Positions 38,105-46,889 of a stretch of DNA of 64,000 bases are shown one piece after another (the stretch's first letter is position 1; each line of letters starts with the position of its first letter). This DNA comes from Leptospira selangorensis. GTDB lineage: Bacteria > Spirochaetota > Leptospiria > Leptospirales > Leptospiraceae. A program made the position numbers and the translations under genes. Below the pieces are notes generated by a model. It was not told the origin of the DNA, did no database searches, and saw only the letters and a program-made list of their open reading frames with translations. Location of the stretch: positions 372,001-436,000 of the forward strand of contig NZ_RQES01000005.1 in assembly GCF_004769405.1 (NCBI RefSeq). Reading direction: 5' to 3'.

Positions 38105-39259
38105 ATGTATGACGAAAGGGTTATAGAAAAAATCAGAGGCATTTGGAAGACATTCGATCTGTCTTTAGGAATTCCTGAAATAGATAAACAACATCTTTGG
38201 TTGATCGGAATTCTTGCTGATCTTGAGGATAAACTGGAGTCGGGGACCAGAGCCGAATTAGAAACTACATTTACGAATGCACTTTCTAAAACTTTAGATT
38301 ATGCAACCGAACATTTCGCTCTGGAAGAAAAACTTTTGGAGAGTATAGGTTATACAAAACTAGGCCAACATAGATTACAACATATGCGGTTCATTACCGC
38401 ACTCAGGAACCGTGTACGAAAAAGTTTCGAAGGAGACTTTGAAAATGCGGTTCTGGATCTGCTGAAAAATCTAAAAAAATGGCTGTTTAGACATATACTG
38501 AGCGAAGACAGACAATATGTGGATGCAGCAATGGTCCATGTAGACGATAAACTCACGGATTGGATGCAAAGACATTTAAATGCATCAATCTACGCGGATG
38601 AGATCGAAAAATTATACCAAATGGTCTTGTTCTCGGGAAAACAAGAGGTCTCAGTAGAATTTAAAAAACTGGGAGAAGAAAATCTAAAATTGATCTCCGA
38701 TCTATGGTATCGATATAAACTCAAAACTGGGATCGCGATCGTAGATATACAACATCTATGGCTTTTGCAGTTATTGGTAAAAACGGACAAACTATATAAA
38801 CAAAGATTAAAACAAGAAATAGATGCCGATTCCTTAAGCGCTCAATTAAAAGAAGCGATTTACGAAACGATAGAATATATCCGCGAACATTTTAATACCG
38901 AAGAATCTATTATGCATCATTTCCATTATATCGGGGAGAAAAATCACCAGAAACAGCATGAGAGATTTAATATTCTCATCAACGATATGATAGAAAGAAG
39001 CGAAAAAGAAGAGCTAGAATCCTTGGCAATTTTGATACAGGATTTAAAGGACTGGCTGGTAAGTCATATAGCGATAGAAGATAAAAAATTATTCTATTTC
39101 TTTAGGTCCCGTCTCTCCGAAGTAAATGAATATGTTCGGAATCTAAATAAGGAAGGCCGGATCCATATCTGGAAGGACGCAGTCTCGATTTACAAACTTC
39201 TAGTAGATTACGAGGATATAACCGAGGATAAAAAGCCTAAGTCTTTAAGACGCAACTAA
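38105..39259 (+). CDS. Double hemerythrin-domain protein
   Basis: A 384-residue protein with two complete hemerythrin domains. Domain 1 has the di-iron ligands His30, His70, Glu74, His89, His93, His130 and Asp135. Domain 2 has His217, His262, Glu266, His281, His285, His321 and Asp326. Between them lies a ~60-residue helical linker (about 140-205). There is no signal peptide and no receptor or enzyme domain. Hemerythrins bind O2, and some bind NO or handle iron. All fourteen ligands are present, so both sites should work. A ribosome-binding site (AAGGA) and an FNR-type palindrome lie upstream. Convergent with the next gene. Confidence 0.93.
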   Translation: MYDERVIEKIRGIWKTFDLSLGIPEIDKQHLWLIGILADLEDKLESGTRAELETTFTNALSKTLDYATEHFALEEKLLESIGYTKLGQHRLQHMRFITALRNRVRKSFEGDFENAVLDLLKNLKKWLFRHILSEDRQYVDAAMVHVDDKLTDWMQRHLNASIYADEIEKLYQMVLFSGKQEVSVEFKKLGEENLKLISDLWYRYKLKTGIAIVDIQHLWLLQLLVKTDKLYKQRLKQEIDADSLSAQLKEAIYETIEYIREHFNTEESIMHHFHYIGEKNHQKQHERFNILINDMIERSEKEELESLAILIQDLKDWLVSHIAIEDKKLFYFFRSRLSEVNEYVRNLNKEGRIHIWKDAVSIYKLLVDYEDITEDKKPKSLRRN

Positions 39260-39266
39260 TCGAGGA

Positions 39267-39893
39267 TTATATCTTTTCCGTCAGAGTCTGGATCGTGTTT
39301 AGGATCTTTTTATTCTTCTCCGAAAACTCTGACTCAGGTAAAGTGCCTGTAAAAATATACACGTAACCTTCTTTGAAAAAGATCCATTGGAGAGTTCTGA
39401 TCTGTTTTTTTTCTGCGGTGTTTGGAAGAATAAACTTTGATTCAAAAAAAATACATTTCTCTTTTCCAAAACTGCATTTTTGAGGAACGGAAAGTATTTC
39501 GTATTCTTTATATATATTCGAATACAATCCGCTAATGGAAGCCACGTAATCTTCTAAGGTTGCTTTGGAATATTTTGCAGGAATCGGTTCCGATACAAAA
39601 TTAATATTGGTCCTGATCTCGGAACCTTTGTTTTGTTCCGGCTCAAAAAGATAAAACATTACCTTAATATGTTTATCACTTGAGAATTCTCTTTTGTTTT
39701 TGGAACGGCTGGAGTCCGAACTATCTCGATTTGGATCATATTCTTCATAGATCCAGCCTTCATAATTTAATACTAAACCTAGTTCAGGGATCTCGATTGT
39801 CTTTTTGATTTCTGGGACTTTTTCGATACAGGCAAAACATAAGATGATCCCTGGTAATAAGAAACCTAGACTGTAACGTTCTAATAGGATCAT
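39267..39893 (-). CDS. Putative lipoprotein
   Basis: A 208-residue protein with an N-terminal hydrophobic segment and a candidate lipobox (LCFAC; Cys ~22). The mature part is charged with a beta-rich stretch (EYEILSVPQKCSFGKEKCIFFESKF) holding a Cys pair. No recognised family. The start ATG at 39893 has no obvious ribosome-binding site. Spirochaete lipobox rules are looser than those of E. coli, so lipidation is likely but not certain. Confidence 0.6.
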   Translation of the reverse strand: MILLERYSLGFLLPGIILCFACIEKVPEIKKTIEIPELGLVLNYEGWIYEEYDPNRDSSDSSRSKNKREFSSDKHIKVMFYLFEPEQNKGSEIRTNINFVSEPIPAKYSKATLEDYVASISGLYSNIYKEYEILSVPQKCSFGKEKCIFFESKFILPNTAEKKQIRTLQWIFFKEGYVYIFTGTLPESEFSEKNKKILNTIQTLTEKI

Positions 39894-39923
39894 GTTCGAG
39901 TTTCCGAATATTCGATACTGAAT

Positions 39924-40322
39924 TTAACTTTTTCTTCTTCTGAAAAGTAAACCCGACCAAACCGAATCGATTGCGCAGACTTTAACGTCTACCAATCCCG
40001 TCTTCAAGCCTATTTCTCTAATCATATCTTCTTTTAAGTCTGTTTTCACACCTGAACTCATCTTAGGCCAAGAAATCCAAACCATTCCTTTGTCTGCGAG
40101 AAAGTCCGGGAACTTGGAGAAGTTTTTAGAAAGTTCATCTTTGCTCTTACAGAAAAAATGAATATAATCGAAGCTCCCCGCTAATATCTTCTTGAATGTA
40201 ATATTGGGAGGAAGTTCTTCTAATAAGCCTTTAAATTCTTTCGGCTCGTTGATGATGATCGCGTTCTGGCCTTCTTTAAATCCTAATTTTTTGGCCAAGG
40301 GTGTACCTGAATATCCTGCCAT
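39924..40322 (-). CDS. DUF3052-like protein
   Basis: A 132-residue protein opening MAGYSGTPLAKKLGFKEGQNAIIINEP, the hallmark of DUF3052 proteins, and ending with AIDSVWSGLLFRRRK. GAGGA lies upstream of the ATG, supporting the start. The family is usually small and cytoplasmic with unknown function. The protein at 43531-44088 aligns with it along the whole fold (KxGxKxGxxxI; WxxxPK; AIDxxWSxLxFRR), so these are distant paralogues. Confidence 0.8.
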   Translation of the reverse strand: MAGYSGTPLAKKLGFKEGQNAIIINEPKEFKGLLEELPPNITFKKILAGSFDYIHFFCKSKDELSKNFSKFPDFLADKGMVWISWPKMSSGVKTDLKEDMIREIGLKTGLVDVKVCAIDSVWSGLLFRRRKS

Positions 40323-40373
40323 AGTTCCTCTGCTCGATTCGGATACGAAAGCTGAAAGAAAAACCTCAGGCTA

Positions 40374-40399
40374 CAAAAAAACCGGCTGTAAAGCCGGTT
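40374..40399 (-). terminator. Rho-independent terminator of the cox subunit IV-like gene
   Basis: On the minus strand, AACCGGCT and AGCCGGTT (40380-40387 and 40392-40399) form an 8-bp stem with a 4-base loop, followed by a run of Ts (A-run 40374-40380 on +). It lies ~35 bases downstream of the stop of the minus-strand gene. Confidence 0.85.
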
Positions 40400-40432
40400 C
40401 TTTTGAAATACAAAGAAAGTATTTAATTCTTC

Positions 40433-41017
40433 TTAGTAAGGGAAGCCAGCGAAAATTTTCGCTCTTGTATAGATGTCCGCTACGGAAAATCCAAAAAGAA
40501 GAAGTAAGAACAAGAAGCCTGATCCGAAGATCACTCTGTTCATTACGTTATCATACTTAAGGTGCATGAAGTAAGCTAATACTAAGGAAGCTTTGATGGT
40601 CGCTACAAGCATAGCGATCACAGTGTTCATTGCTCCGAAGTCTACTTGAGCTACTAATACGGTGATTACAGTTCCAACGATCAGTGCAGCAAACACAAGA
40701 GAATAAGTTTGAACAGAGATCAGATGATGTCCGCCATGACCATGCTCTTCTGCGTGAGAAGTAACTGAACCTGGTTGCAGTTTAGTCTTACCTGCTTCGA
40801 CGGCTTTTAATAAAGCCTGACCGATCATAGTGGACTTATTCTTTTCGAGATAAGTCTTGAGTCTGTCCTCTTCTACGATTTGAGCCAACAAGTTAACGGC
40901 AAATCCAGCAACGGTAGCATTTACAATCGCTCCCGCTCCGATAACAAATCCAGTGAAGGGAATCAAGAACCCGATACTTACGATAATATACAGCGCGTAA
41001 TTGAGAAACAGTTCCAT
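40433..41017 (-). CDS. Cytochrome c oxidase subunit IV (caa3-type)-like protein with extra N-terminal helical region
   Basis: A 194-residue membrane protein. The C-terminal half (~100-185) has the bacterial cox subunit IV pattern: three helices with MLVATIKASLVLAYFMHLKYD. The middle has a His-rich loop (HAEEHGHGGHH). The N-terminal half has a hydrophobic hairpin-like segment IGAGAIVNATVAGFAVN and KSTMIGQALLKAV, which loosely recalls the ATP synthase c-subunit pattern. It stands alone with no other cox genes nearby. The subunit assignment is good for the C-terminal part; the N-terminal part is unassigned. Confidence 0.7.
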   Translation of the reverse strand: MELFLNYALYIIVSIGFLIPFTGFVIGAGAIVNATVAGFAVNLLAQIVEEDRLKTYLEKNKSTMIGQALLKAVEAGKTKLQPGSVTSHAEEHGHGGHHLISVQTYSLVFAALIVGTVITVLVAQVDFGAMNTVIAMLVATIKASLVLAYFMHLKYDNVMNRVIFGSGFLFLLLLFGFSVADIYTRAKIFAGFPY

Positions 41018-41111
41018 CTCTTTTCCTGAAACCTGAGTAATATCTGCAGGCTGAGTTCCCCGAAGGGATTGGAACCAGTCTCGGAGGCAGGTAAAGAATC
41101 ACAAGTACATT

Positions 41112-42296
41112 TCAGGGGCCAAGAGCTCGGATACCGCTTTCCGAAACGATTTTGGCCTCTTCCCAAGGATCCTGGGTTTTTCCTGCCGGGAGACGGACCC
41201 AAATTAGGTTTTTTTGGTTGGGTCTTCTGTAAGGGGAGAAGAATGCGGAAAGTGGAAAAATTTCCCAACCTGTTTCCTTCTCCCAAATTTTTAATCTAGA
41301 ATAAGGATCCGAGTTTTGGACTTTAGGTAAGAAAAGAAGAAGGTCGTTTCCCTTCTTAGGAAATCTATGTCGGAGCTCCAATAATAAACAGCCCATTGTC
41401 CATCTGAAATTGACTTCCGAAATTTTACGTAAAACCTGGGTCCCCTCAGATTTATAAAAGAAAGAATCTACTGAACCATACCCTTCATAGTTAGGATGGA
41501 ATTTAGAGACTTGAGAAAAACTTTCCGACATTTCGGAAAGATAGTTTTGGATTTCAGAAAATTCTCCCATCCAAGTTCCGGAGTATTTTCCTTTATGATC
41601 GTTGAGTAGAATGGTACCTTCTTCTATTTTATATTTTCCGTTTTTTGCGGAGAATAACAAACTGAAATCTTTGGTTCTATCTACCCAGGTTTCGATCAGA
41701 AAAGGTTCTCTTTTTACTTTTAAGAATAAATAGGCTAGATCTTTTAACCCGGAAACATCTCTAAACTTCTGAGCGCCAGCAAATCCAAACTCAGTTTTTA
41801 AAACGAATTTTTGATCAGGAGAGAAGCGGTCCTTTTCCTTTTGTAAAAATATCTCCCAATCTTTCGAATTACGAATTGAGTAAGAAATTAGATCAGGATT
41901 CGATTCTTGGTTCCAATCGTTTTGGTTTAATTTAGATCCGAATTTTTTTGCAGAATCTGCAAGTAGAGTATCTATCTCTAATTCGTTGTTGTTGGAATTC
42001 CAACGGGATATTTTTCCCCATTCTTCCATTTGGATCTCTTTTTCCTTTTGCAGAGATTGTTTTATATTCCTAAGAAGAATAGGTTTTGGGATCTGTACTC
42101 CCTTCTCCTGCCAATATTTGATCCAGTTTTCTTCCGGAGGAGAATGAGCTAAAACTTTTGCCGAGTCCGGAAAAGAGTTTAGAACTGAAAAAGAGGATTC
42201 TAAGACTGAATTCCTGGCCTCCAATTCCCTCGGAAATAATTTTCCAAGTCGAAGTTCCTCTTCGAAATAAGCATTCGGGCGAAAGATTCGAGGCAT
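41112..42296 (-). CDS. ATP-grasp-like protein
   Basis: A 394-residue soluble protein. Patterns of an ATP-grasp fold are visible: a Lys-containing strand VLKTEFGFAGAQKF, LIETWVDRTKDFSLLF, and the C-terminal metal/ATP motif ISEVNFRWTMGCLLLEL, where E and N match the E-x-N metal-binding residues. The N-terminal ~120 residues are a pre-ATP-grasp-like region. ATP-grasp proteins ligate carboxylates to amines or thiols; no substrate can be named. Monocistronic. Confidence 0.62.
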   Translation of the reverse strand: MPRIFRPNAYFEEELRLGKLFPRELEARNSVLESSFSVLNSFPDSAKVLAHSPPEENWIKYWQEKGVQIPKPILLRNIKQSLQKEKEIQMEEWGKISRWNSNNNELEIDTLLADSAKKFGSKLNQNDWNQESNPDLISYSIRNSKDWEIFLQKEKDRFSPDQKFVLKTEFGFAGAQKFRDVSGLKDLAYLFLKVKREPFLIETWVDRTKDFSLLFSAKNGKYKIEEGTILLNDHKGKYSGTWMGEFSEIQNYLSEMSESFSQVSKFHPNYEGYGSVDSFFYKSEGTQVLRKISEVNFRWTMGCLLLELRHRFPKKGNDLLLFLPKVQNSDPYSRLKIWEKETGWEIFPLSAFFSPYRRPNQKNLIWVRLPAGKTQDPWEEAKIVSESGIRALGP

Positions 42297-42380
42297 AATC
42301 AGGAAAGAACCCTTGAAAAAATCCTTTTTAGGATCAAGAATAGGGTATAGTCTTTTCGATATTTAGAAGGAAGGCATCTA

Positions 42381-43175
42381 ATGAAAACCCTTATCTTTCT
42401 CATAATTTCTCTTTTGGCCGTATTCATACAAATAGATGCGGCACCTAAAATCCTCACTATGGAAGAAAGGGAAATAGAACGTCAGATCGAAGCCATTCGT
42501 AAGGCTGGGTTTTCCGATATCGAGATAGATAATTTGCACGCTTCTATCTCTCAGAATATCCATCAGATCAATAAGATCCTTCAGATGGAGACTACCAAAA
42601 AAGCATTAAGATATATCGGTGACGAGCCTCAGGAATTGCCTCAATTCTTAAAAACGGATAGGGATAATAAACCTTATCTAGAATTGGATATGGGTTCCGG
42701 AGAATCTTTCTGGGACTTCCCTAAAACTTATCTTTATAACGCGCGTATCTTTATCTACCCGGGCAGCAATCCTGAAAAACTAGAAAAGATCATTATGCAA
42801 TTTAAACGTACAAACTCTAACGGAGAAATTTTCGTAAGAGAGATGCGTAGGGTGATCAATATAGATCCTAAAGGGCCTCAAATTGGAAGTGAAGGAAAAA
42901 GAACTCCGAACAATAATAAAGAGATCAAATTAGAATATTATTCCAGCTATGATACTGAATTGATCTGGCCGGATACTCCGGTCCAATCCATAGCACCTAG
43001 TGTGGAGACCAAACTACATGAGGAAACCAATCCACTACCTTATAATAAACAAAAACAGATTATTGTAACATATAAAAAATATCTGCGTAAGGTGGACAAG
43101 AATGTTCGCCATAAGCTGAGAGATCTGGAGCTCAATCAAAAGAGACTGGTTTCTAAAATGTTGGAATTCCAATAA
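42381..43175 (+). CDS. Exported hypothetical protein
   Basis: A 264-residue protein with a short signal peptide (~4-20, FLIISLLAVFIQIDAA). A ribosome-binding site (GAAGGAAGG) precedes the ATG. The mature part starts with a charged helix and has a beta-rich centre (NARIFIYPGSNPEKLEKIIMQFKRTN). The C-terminal region is basic and helical (RKVDKNVRHKLRDLELNQKRL). I do not recognise the family. It might be a leptospiral envelope or flagellar-sheath-associated protein, but that is speculation from the compartment only. An intrinsic terminator follows. Confidence 0.55.
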   Translation: MKTLIFLIISLLAVFIQIDAAPKILTMEEREIERQIEAIRKAGFSDIEIDNLHASISQNIHQINKILQMETTKKALRYIGDEPQELPQFLKTDRDNKPYLELDMGSGESFWDFPKTYLYNARIFIYPGSNPEKLEKIIMQFKRTNSNGEIFVREMRRVINIDPKGPQIGSEGKRTPNNNKEIKLEYYSSYDTELIWPDTPVQSIAPSVETKLHEETNPLPYNKQKQIIVTYKKYLRKVDKNVRHKLRDLELNQKRLVSKMLEFQ

Positions 43176-43202
43176 GAGAATTTTATAACATTAGAATAAG
43201 GG

Positions 43203-43232
43203 AAAAGGCGGACCGATCGGTTCGCCTTTTTT
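43203..43232 (+). terminator. Rho-independent terminator
   Basis: AAAAGGCGGACC (43203-43214) pairs with GGTTCGCCTTTT (43219-43230) around a GATC loop (one G-U pair), with a continuing T-run. It closes the exported-protein gene. Confidence 0.85.
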
Positions 43233-43247
43233 GTTATTGAGATATAT

Positions 43248-43277
43248 CACAGTATACTGTGGTTTCTGTTAGAACCA
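43248..43277. promoter_or_regulatory. 14-bp perfect palindrome plus adjacent dyad
   Basis: CACAGTATACTGTG at 43248-43261 is its own reverse complement. An imperfect dyad follows at once (GGTTTCTG...AGAACC to 43275). They lie in a 355-base gene-poor stretch (43176-43530) that also holds the terminator above. A 10-codon ORF (GTG 43293 to TAA 43325, AAAGGA upstream) is also present. A binding site for an unknown regulator is inferred. Only 14 bp of symmetry, so chance is possible. Confidence 0.4.
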
Positions 43278-43530
43278 GAAAAAGGAAAATCTGTGGCAAA
43301 ACAAGCAGGATCATTTGTCGTCTAAACTTCCTATACGCTTATCCTTTGGCGCATGACGTTAGTTCTTACTCGTTGGATAACGATTGTTATCTACCTTGGT
43401 AAAAGAATGTATCCCATAAACAGGGAGAAAGTCGGTAATTTAGAAATATCCAATAGATATGTAATTGGATCAAAAAAATGTTTTCTGTTTCTCGCTTGCC
43501 TTTTCTTGGCGAAAAGGATTCTATTTACCG

Positions 43531-44088
43531 ATGGCTATCCATTCCGTGTTCGGTAAATTACAATTCAAACCTGGCGAAGGGGAGATTTGTGTTTTATCTT
43601 CTCCTTATGAATTCGAACCCGCACTTTCCAGTTTAGGGGCTCCGGTCGATCGAGCACTAAGGTCCGGAAAAAGATACAGACTCATACTTGCATTCGTCCA
43701 AACAGAAGTCGAGATCCGCAATATAGCTTCTATGGTGCCAACCACCTTAATTGACGACGGACTTTTATGGTTAGCCTATCCCAAGAAGACATCCCGTAAA
43801 TATAATGTATCTATTCATAGAGATGCAGGTTGGGATCCGCTCGGAAAGATCAGTTTCGAAGGTGTAAGATTGATCTCAATCGACGATGATTGGTCCGCAC
43901 TCAGATTCAGGCATACTTCTCACATTAAAAATATGGAAAGGGACCCAAGTCTCACAGTAAGTGAAGAAGGTAAAAAAAAGACAGTAGCTAAGAAAAAACC
44001 CGCTAAGAAGAAGACTGTTCCTAAAAAAGTTTCTCCCAAGAAAAAAGTTACATCCAAGTCTCCTAAGAAAAAGGCCAAAAAGAAATAA
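43531..44088 (+). CDS. DUF3052-like protein with histone-H1-like Lys-rich tail
   Basis: A 185-residue protein. The N-terminal ~130 residues align with the DUF3052 protein at 39924-40322 (GKLQFKPGEGEICVL; GLLWLAYPKKTSRKY; LISIDDDWSALRFRH). The last ~50 residues are a repetitive Lys/Ala/Pro/Ser/Thr tail, KK-x-x-A/P-KK type, as in eukaryotic H1 and bacterial histone-like tails. Such tails bind nucleic acid or polyanions. I start at ATG 43531 (AAAAGG upstream); a longer in-frame start adds 22 unlikely residues. Role in DNA binding is inferred from composition. Confidence 0.68.
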   Translation: MAIHSVFGKLQFKPGEGEICVLSSPYEFEPALSSLGAPVDRALRSGKRYRLILAFVQTEVEIRNIASMVPTTLIDDGLLWLAYPKKTSRKYNVSIHRDAGWDPLGKISFEGVRLISIDDDWSALRFRHTSHIKNMERDPSLTVSEEGKKKTVAKKKPAKKKTVPKKVSPKKKVTSKSPKKKAKKK

Positions 44089-44224
44089 GAAGGATTTGAT
44101 TTTTTCGGAATCCGGAATTTTTCTCAAATTCCGTTCCTTCTTTTTGCAAAAAGGAGTCTTTCTTGGTGTCTATCAGGATAGGTTTCCAGAGATAATCCTT
44201 TGGGAAATAAAACGGTGTACTTTC

Positions 44225-44797
44225 ATGTCAGGGAAGTTTTTGGGCCTTCTATCCAAATTTAGTTTTTATTATATAATCGGCATATTGTCGTTACTTGCGT
44301 GTACTCCCTCCATTGATAAGACACCTTACAAAGAATTAAGAGAACTCGCATTCGAAACGGAATACGATGATATAGGTATTCAAAATCCGAAAGGTAAAAC
44401 AGTCGTATATGGTATCATCATGGACTGGCCCACTCAAAGAGAAGTAGTCACTTTAGCCGCATTTCTTTCCGGAGACGCGAGCCTATTTTTAACTTCAGGA
44501 GCTTCTTTTATAGGAGGCGGTGGAAGAGAAAGTATCCAAAAAAGTTCTACACGTTTCATTCACAAATATGCGTATCTTTGGAAACAAGGGAAGAAGGTCC
44601 GTTGGACCCCGAATCCGGACTTAGATCAGGTAAGATTCTTTTTTTTAACAACGCAAGGCACATATTATCTGGAAGATACTGTGAGTGAAATAGATTCGGA
44701 TACTTCTACCCTTACCCCCATCTTTGACGAGGCCCAAGCAGTAATTTCCGAAATAAGAATAGAGGCTGAAAAAGAAAAGGATGATGACGACGAGTAA
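44225..44797 (+). CDS. Putative lipoprotein
   Basis: A protein of about 190 residues with a hydrophobic signal and lipobox LSLLAC (Cys ~25). It has a Gly/Ser-rich stretch (SGASFIGGGG) and ends with a Lys/Asp/Glu-rich tail (EKEKDDDDE). I chose ATG 44225 because the preceding 43 codons do not resemble a signal; the ribosome-binding site is weak. No family recognised. Probably a surface or periplasmic lipoprotein. Confidence 0.55.
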   Translation: MSGKFLGLLSKFSFYYIIGILSLLACTPSIDKTPYKELRELAFETEYDDIGIQNPKGKTVVYGIIMDWPTQREVVTLAAFLSGDASLFLTSGASFIGGGGRESIQKSSTRFIHKYAYLWKQGKKVRWTPNPDLDQVRFFFLTTQGTYYLEDTVSEIDSDTSTLTPIFDEAQAVISEIRIEAEKEKDDDDE

Positions 44798-45028
44798 TTA
44801 ACTCGAAGAGTCTCTTCGAACGATCAGGTCGCTGATCACTTTTTCTTCTGTGAGATATTTACGGTTTAAGTAGGAGATGGCGTAGTTTAGAAATTTAGGA
44901 ATTTCTTTACCTGCATCTAAAAGATCCAATTTGGTTTGAGTCAATTCATCCATAGTCGCCAAAGCCAATTTTCTTTGGCTTTGGTGGGACTCGAACTCGT
45001 CTTCTGTATTGAACTCAGTGCCTGCCAC
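44798..45028 (-). CDS. Small hypothetical protein
   Basis: A 76-residue, charged, mostly helical protein with a GTG start at 45028 and no obvious ribosome-binding site. No membrane segment, Cys or known motif. It is convergent with the preceding lipoprotein gene, ending one base after its stop. It lies 57 bases downstream of the MFS transporter gene on the same strand. Confidence 0.4.
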   Translation of the reverse strand: MAGTEFNTEDEFESHQSQRKLALATMDELTQTKLDLLDAGKEIPKFLNYAISYLNRKYLTEEKVISDLIVRRDSSS

Positions 45029-45085
45029 GATTTAATTATAAACGAGTAGCTACTAATTTCAAGCAAAAGCTTGGAAGAAGGAGGA

Positions 45086-46438
45086 CTAATGTCCTCCGTT
45101 TCTTTCCCAATCCTTCGCTTTTTCGATCCCTCTTTTTTCATTCACAAAGATATTGATGATCAAAGAGATAAAGAAGAATACGGCAACGACCAAGAATGCA
45201 TTTCTTAGATCGAAAATTTTCTGTAATATACCGATCGCAAAAACTCCGATTGCGGCTGCCAGTTTTCCGGAAAGACCCCAAAGACCGAAAAATTCCCCAG
45301 ACTTGGATTCAGGAGAGAAGACTGCAACAATTGCTCTACTTGCAGATTGAGTGGATCCGACTCCTGAACCTGCGAGAGTTCCAAAGATCACGAATACCCA
45401 TTGTACTGAAATATCAACTCCTAGTCCGTTAACAAAGTTAGTGATCTCTCTTACAAAATAAATTCCAATCAAGCAGAAGATCCAAAATACCAAAGTGATA
45501 TTGAAAGTTTTTTTGGCCCCGATCTTATCTTGAACGAATCCGAAGAATATCGCACCTATCATTGCAAAAAATTGGAGCAATACGAATAATGCAGCTTCTT
45601 GTCCGGATGTAATCTTGATCTCTTGGTTTCCGTATAAGAATGCAAATGCAATCACGATAGCAAGTGCGGCCATGGAGAAGAATAAGGAGATTAAATAGAT
45701 GACTAGGTCTTTAAAATGTCTTATCGATTTAATACTCTCTGATAATTGTTTAAAACCGATAGTAAGGTAACTTTCTCCTGCCGGTATTTTAATAGCAGGT
45801 TGGTACTCCTTCAAAAGTAAGAATGTCGGAATTCCAGCAAGTAAGAAGAACAATGCCGTAAGAGGTCCTACAAATCTAAGAGATCCGTAGATCGCCGGAT
45901 CGATTGAAGGCGCCACAAGAGTCTGGACCAAGAATACGGAAAGAAGTCCTCCCATATATCCGACTCCCCAAGCATATCCTGAAATTTTTCCTAATTCTTC
46001 CTTAGGACCTAAATGAGGTAGGAAGGAAGAGGCAAAGTTTTCTCCGGAAGCGAAGAAGAAGTTGGAAAGAATGATTAGAGCAAAACCTAATTCCCAAGCA
46101 CCTGGAGTAGCAACTAACCAAAAAGCCGCGGTGCTAATTACACAGCTGAGATAGCTCCAGAAAAGGAATGTTTTCTTTTTAGCGGAGAAGTCGGAGATAG
46201 CTCCGAATAACGGCCCTGTTAGTACTACTAATAGATAAGAGAAAAATAAAGCTAGTCCGAATAAAAAATTCCCATCCTCGTAAGGATTTGCCGGATTTGA
46301 GGAGATTGGAACGATTACTTCGGCGAAAACTCTGCAGTAGATGACTGTTATAATTACAGTAGTATAACTAGAATTGGCGAAATCGAACATGCACCATCCG
46401 AATATTTCCCTTAAGGGAGCGCGTTTGGTCACTTGCAT
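45086..46438 (-). CDS. MFS permease of the UMF1/Atg22-like family
   Basis: A 450-residue membrane protein with about 11-12 helices. The N terminus FGWCMFDFANSSYTTVIIT is typical of UMF1/Atg22-type proteins (FxWxxYDWANSxYxT). A GPLFGAISDFSAKKK loop matches the MFS loop 2-3 motif. Members move amino acids or other small solutes; substrate not known. A ~220-base gap with no gene separates it from the next divergent unit. Confidence 0.88.
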   Translation of the reverse strand: MQVTKRAPLREIFGWCMFDFANSSYTTVIITVIYCRVFAEVIVPISSNPANPYEDGNFLFGLALFFSYLLVVLTGPLFGAISDFSAKKKTFLFWSYLSCVISTAAFWLVATPGAWELGFALIILSNFFFASGENFASSFLPHLGPKEELGKISGYAWGVGYMGGLLSVFLVQTLVAPSIDPAIYGSLRFVGPLTALFFLLAGIPTFLLLKEYQPAIKIPAGESYLTIGFKQLSESIKSIRHFKDLVIYLISLFFSMAALAIVIAFAFLYGNQEIKITSGQEAALFVLLQFFAMIGAIFFGFVQDKIGAKKTFNITLVFWIFCLIGIYFVREITNFVNGLGVDISVQWVFVIFGTLAGSGVGSTQSASRAIVAVFSPESKSGEFFGLWGLSGKLAAAIGVFAIGILQKIFDLRNAFLVVAVFFFISLIINIFVNEKRGIEKAKDWERNGGH

Positions 46439-46661
46439 TCTGTAGGTTTCCTTTATGGAATTTTCCGAATGAGGATGAGCTTCAAAGTCCGGTTGTCAAC
46501 GAGAAATATCCCTTCTGGAATCCGTTATAAAAGCCTGTAGGTTCCTCGGAATCAGCATGTCGGGCTTCATCGGATTGGAAAAAAATTCTCTTGATCCTGA
46601 CCTTCTAATGTTTAGCTTGAGTGATGGTTTTGCTTTCGGCGTCCAATAATTAGAAGGCCTG

Positions 46662-46889
46662 ATGAATTCTTCCGACTTTAGTCAAATAGACCTGAACGCC
46701 CTGATGCGACCTCGAAAGGTTTGCGTATGCAACCAGGTATCCGAAGAGGATATTACGAATTCTATCCGCAGAGGGAATGACACTTTGGGTAAATTGATGA
46801 GGGACACAAGTTGTTGTACCGGCTGCGGTACCTGCAGAGGAAGAGTTCTCAAATTGCTTTCCGAAACCCTAGCATCCAAACCTCAATGA
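46662..46889 (+). CDS. BFD-like [2Fe-2S]-binding protein
   Basis: A 75-residue protein with the Cys pattern of bacterioferritin-associated ferredoxin domains: VCVCNQVSEEDI (C-x-C) and CCTGCGTCRGRV (C-x2-C with extra Cys). These domains hold a [2Fe-2S] cluster and are linked to electron delivery or iron release. It is the first gene of an operon: the ATGA overlap (46886-46889) with the RibD-like gene suggests coupling. Iron regulation is not visible. Confidence 0.85.
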   Translation: MNSSDFSQIDLNALMRPRKVCVCNQVSEEDITNSIRRGNDTLGKLMRDTSCCTGCGTCRGRVLKLLSETLASKPQ

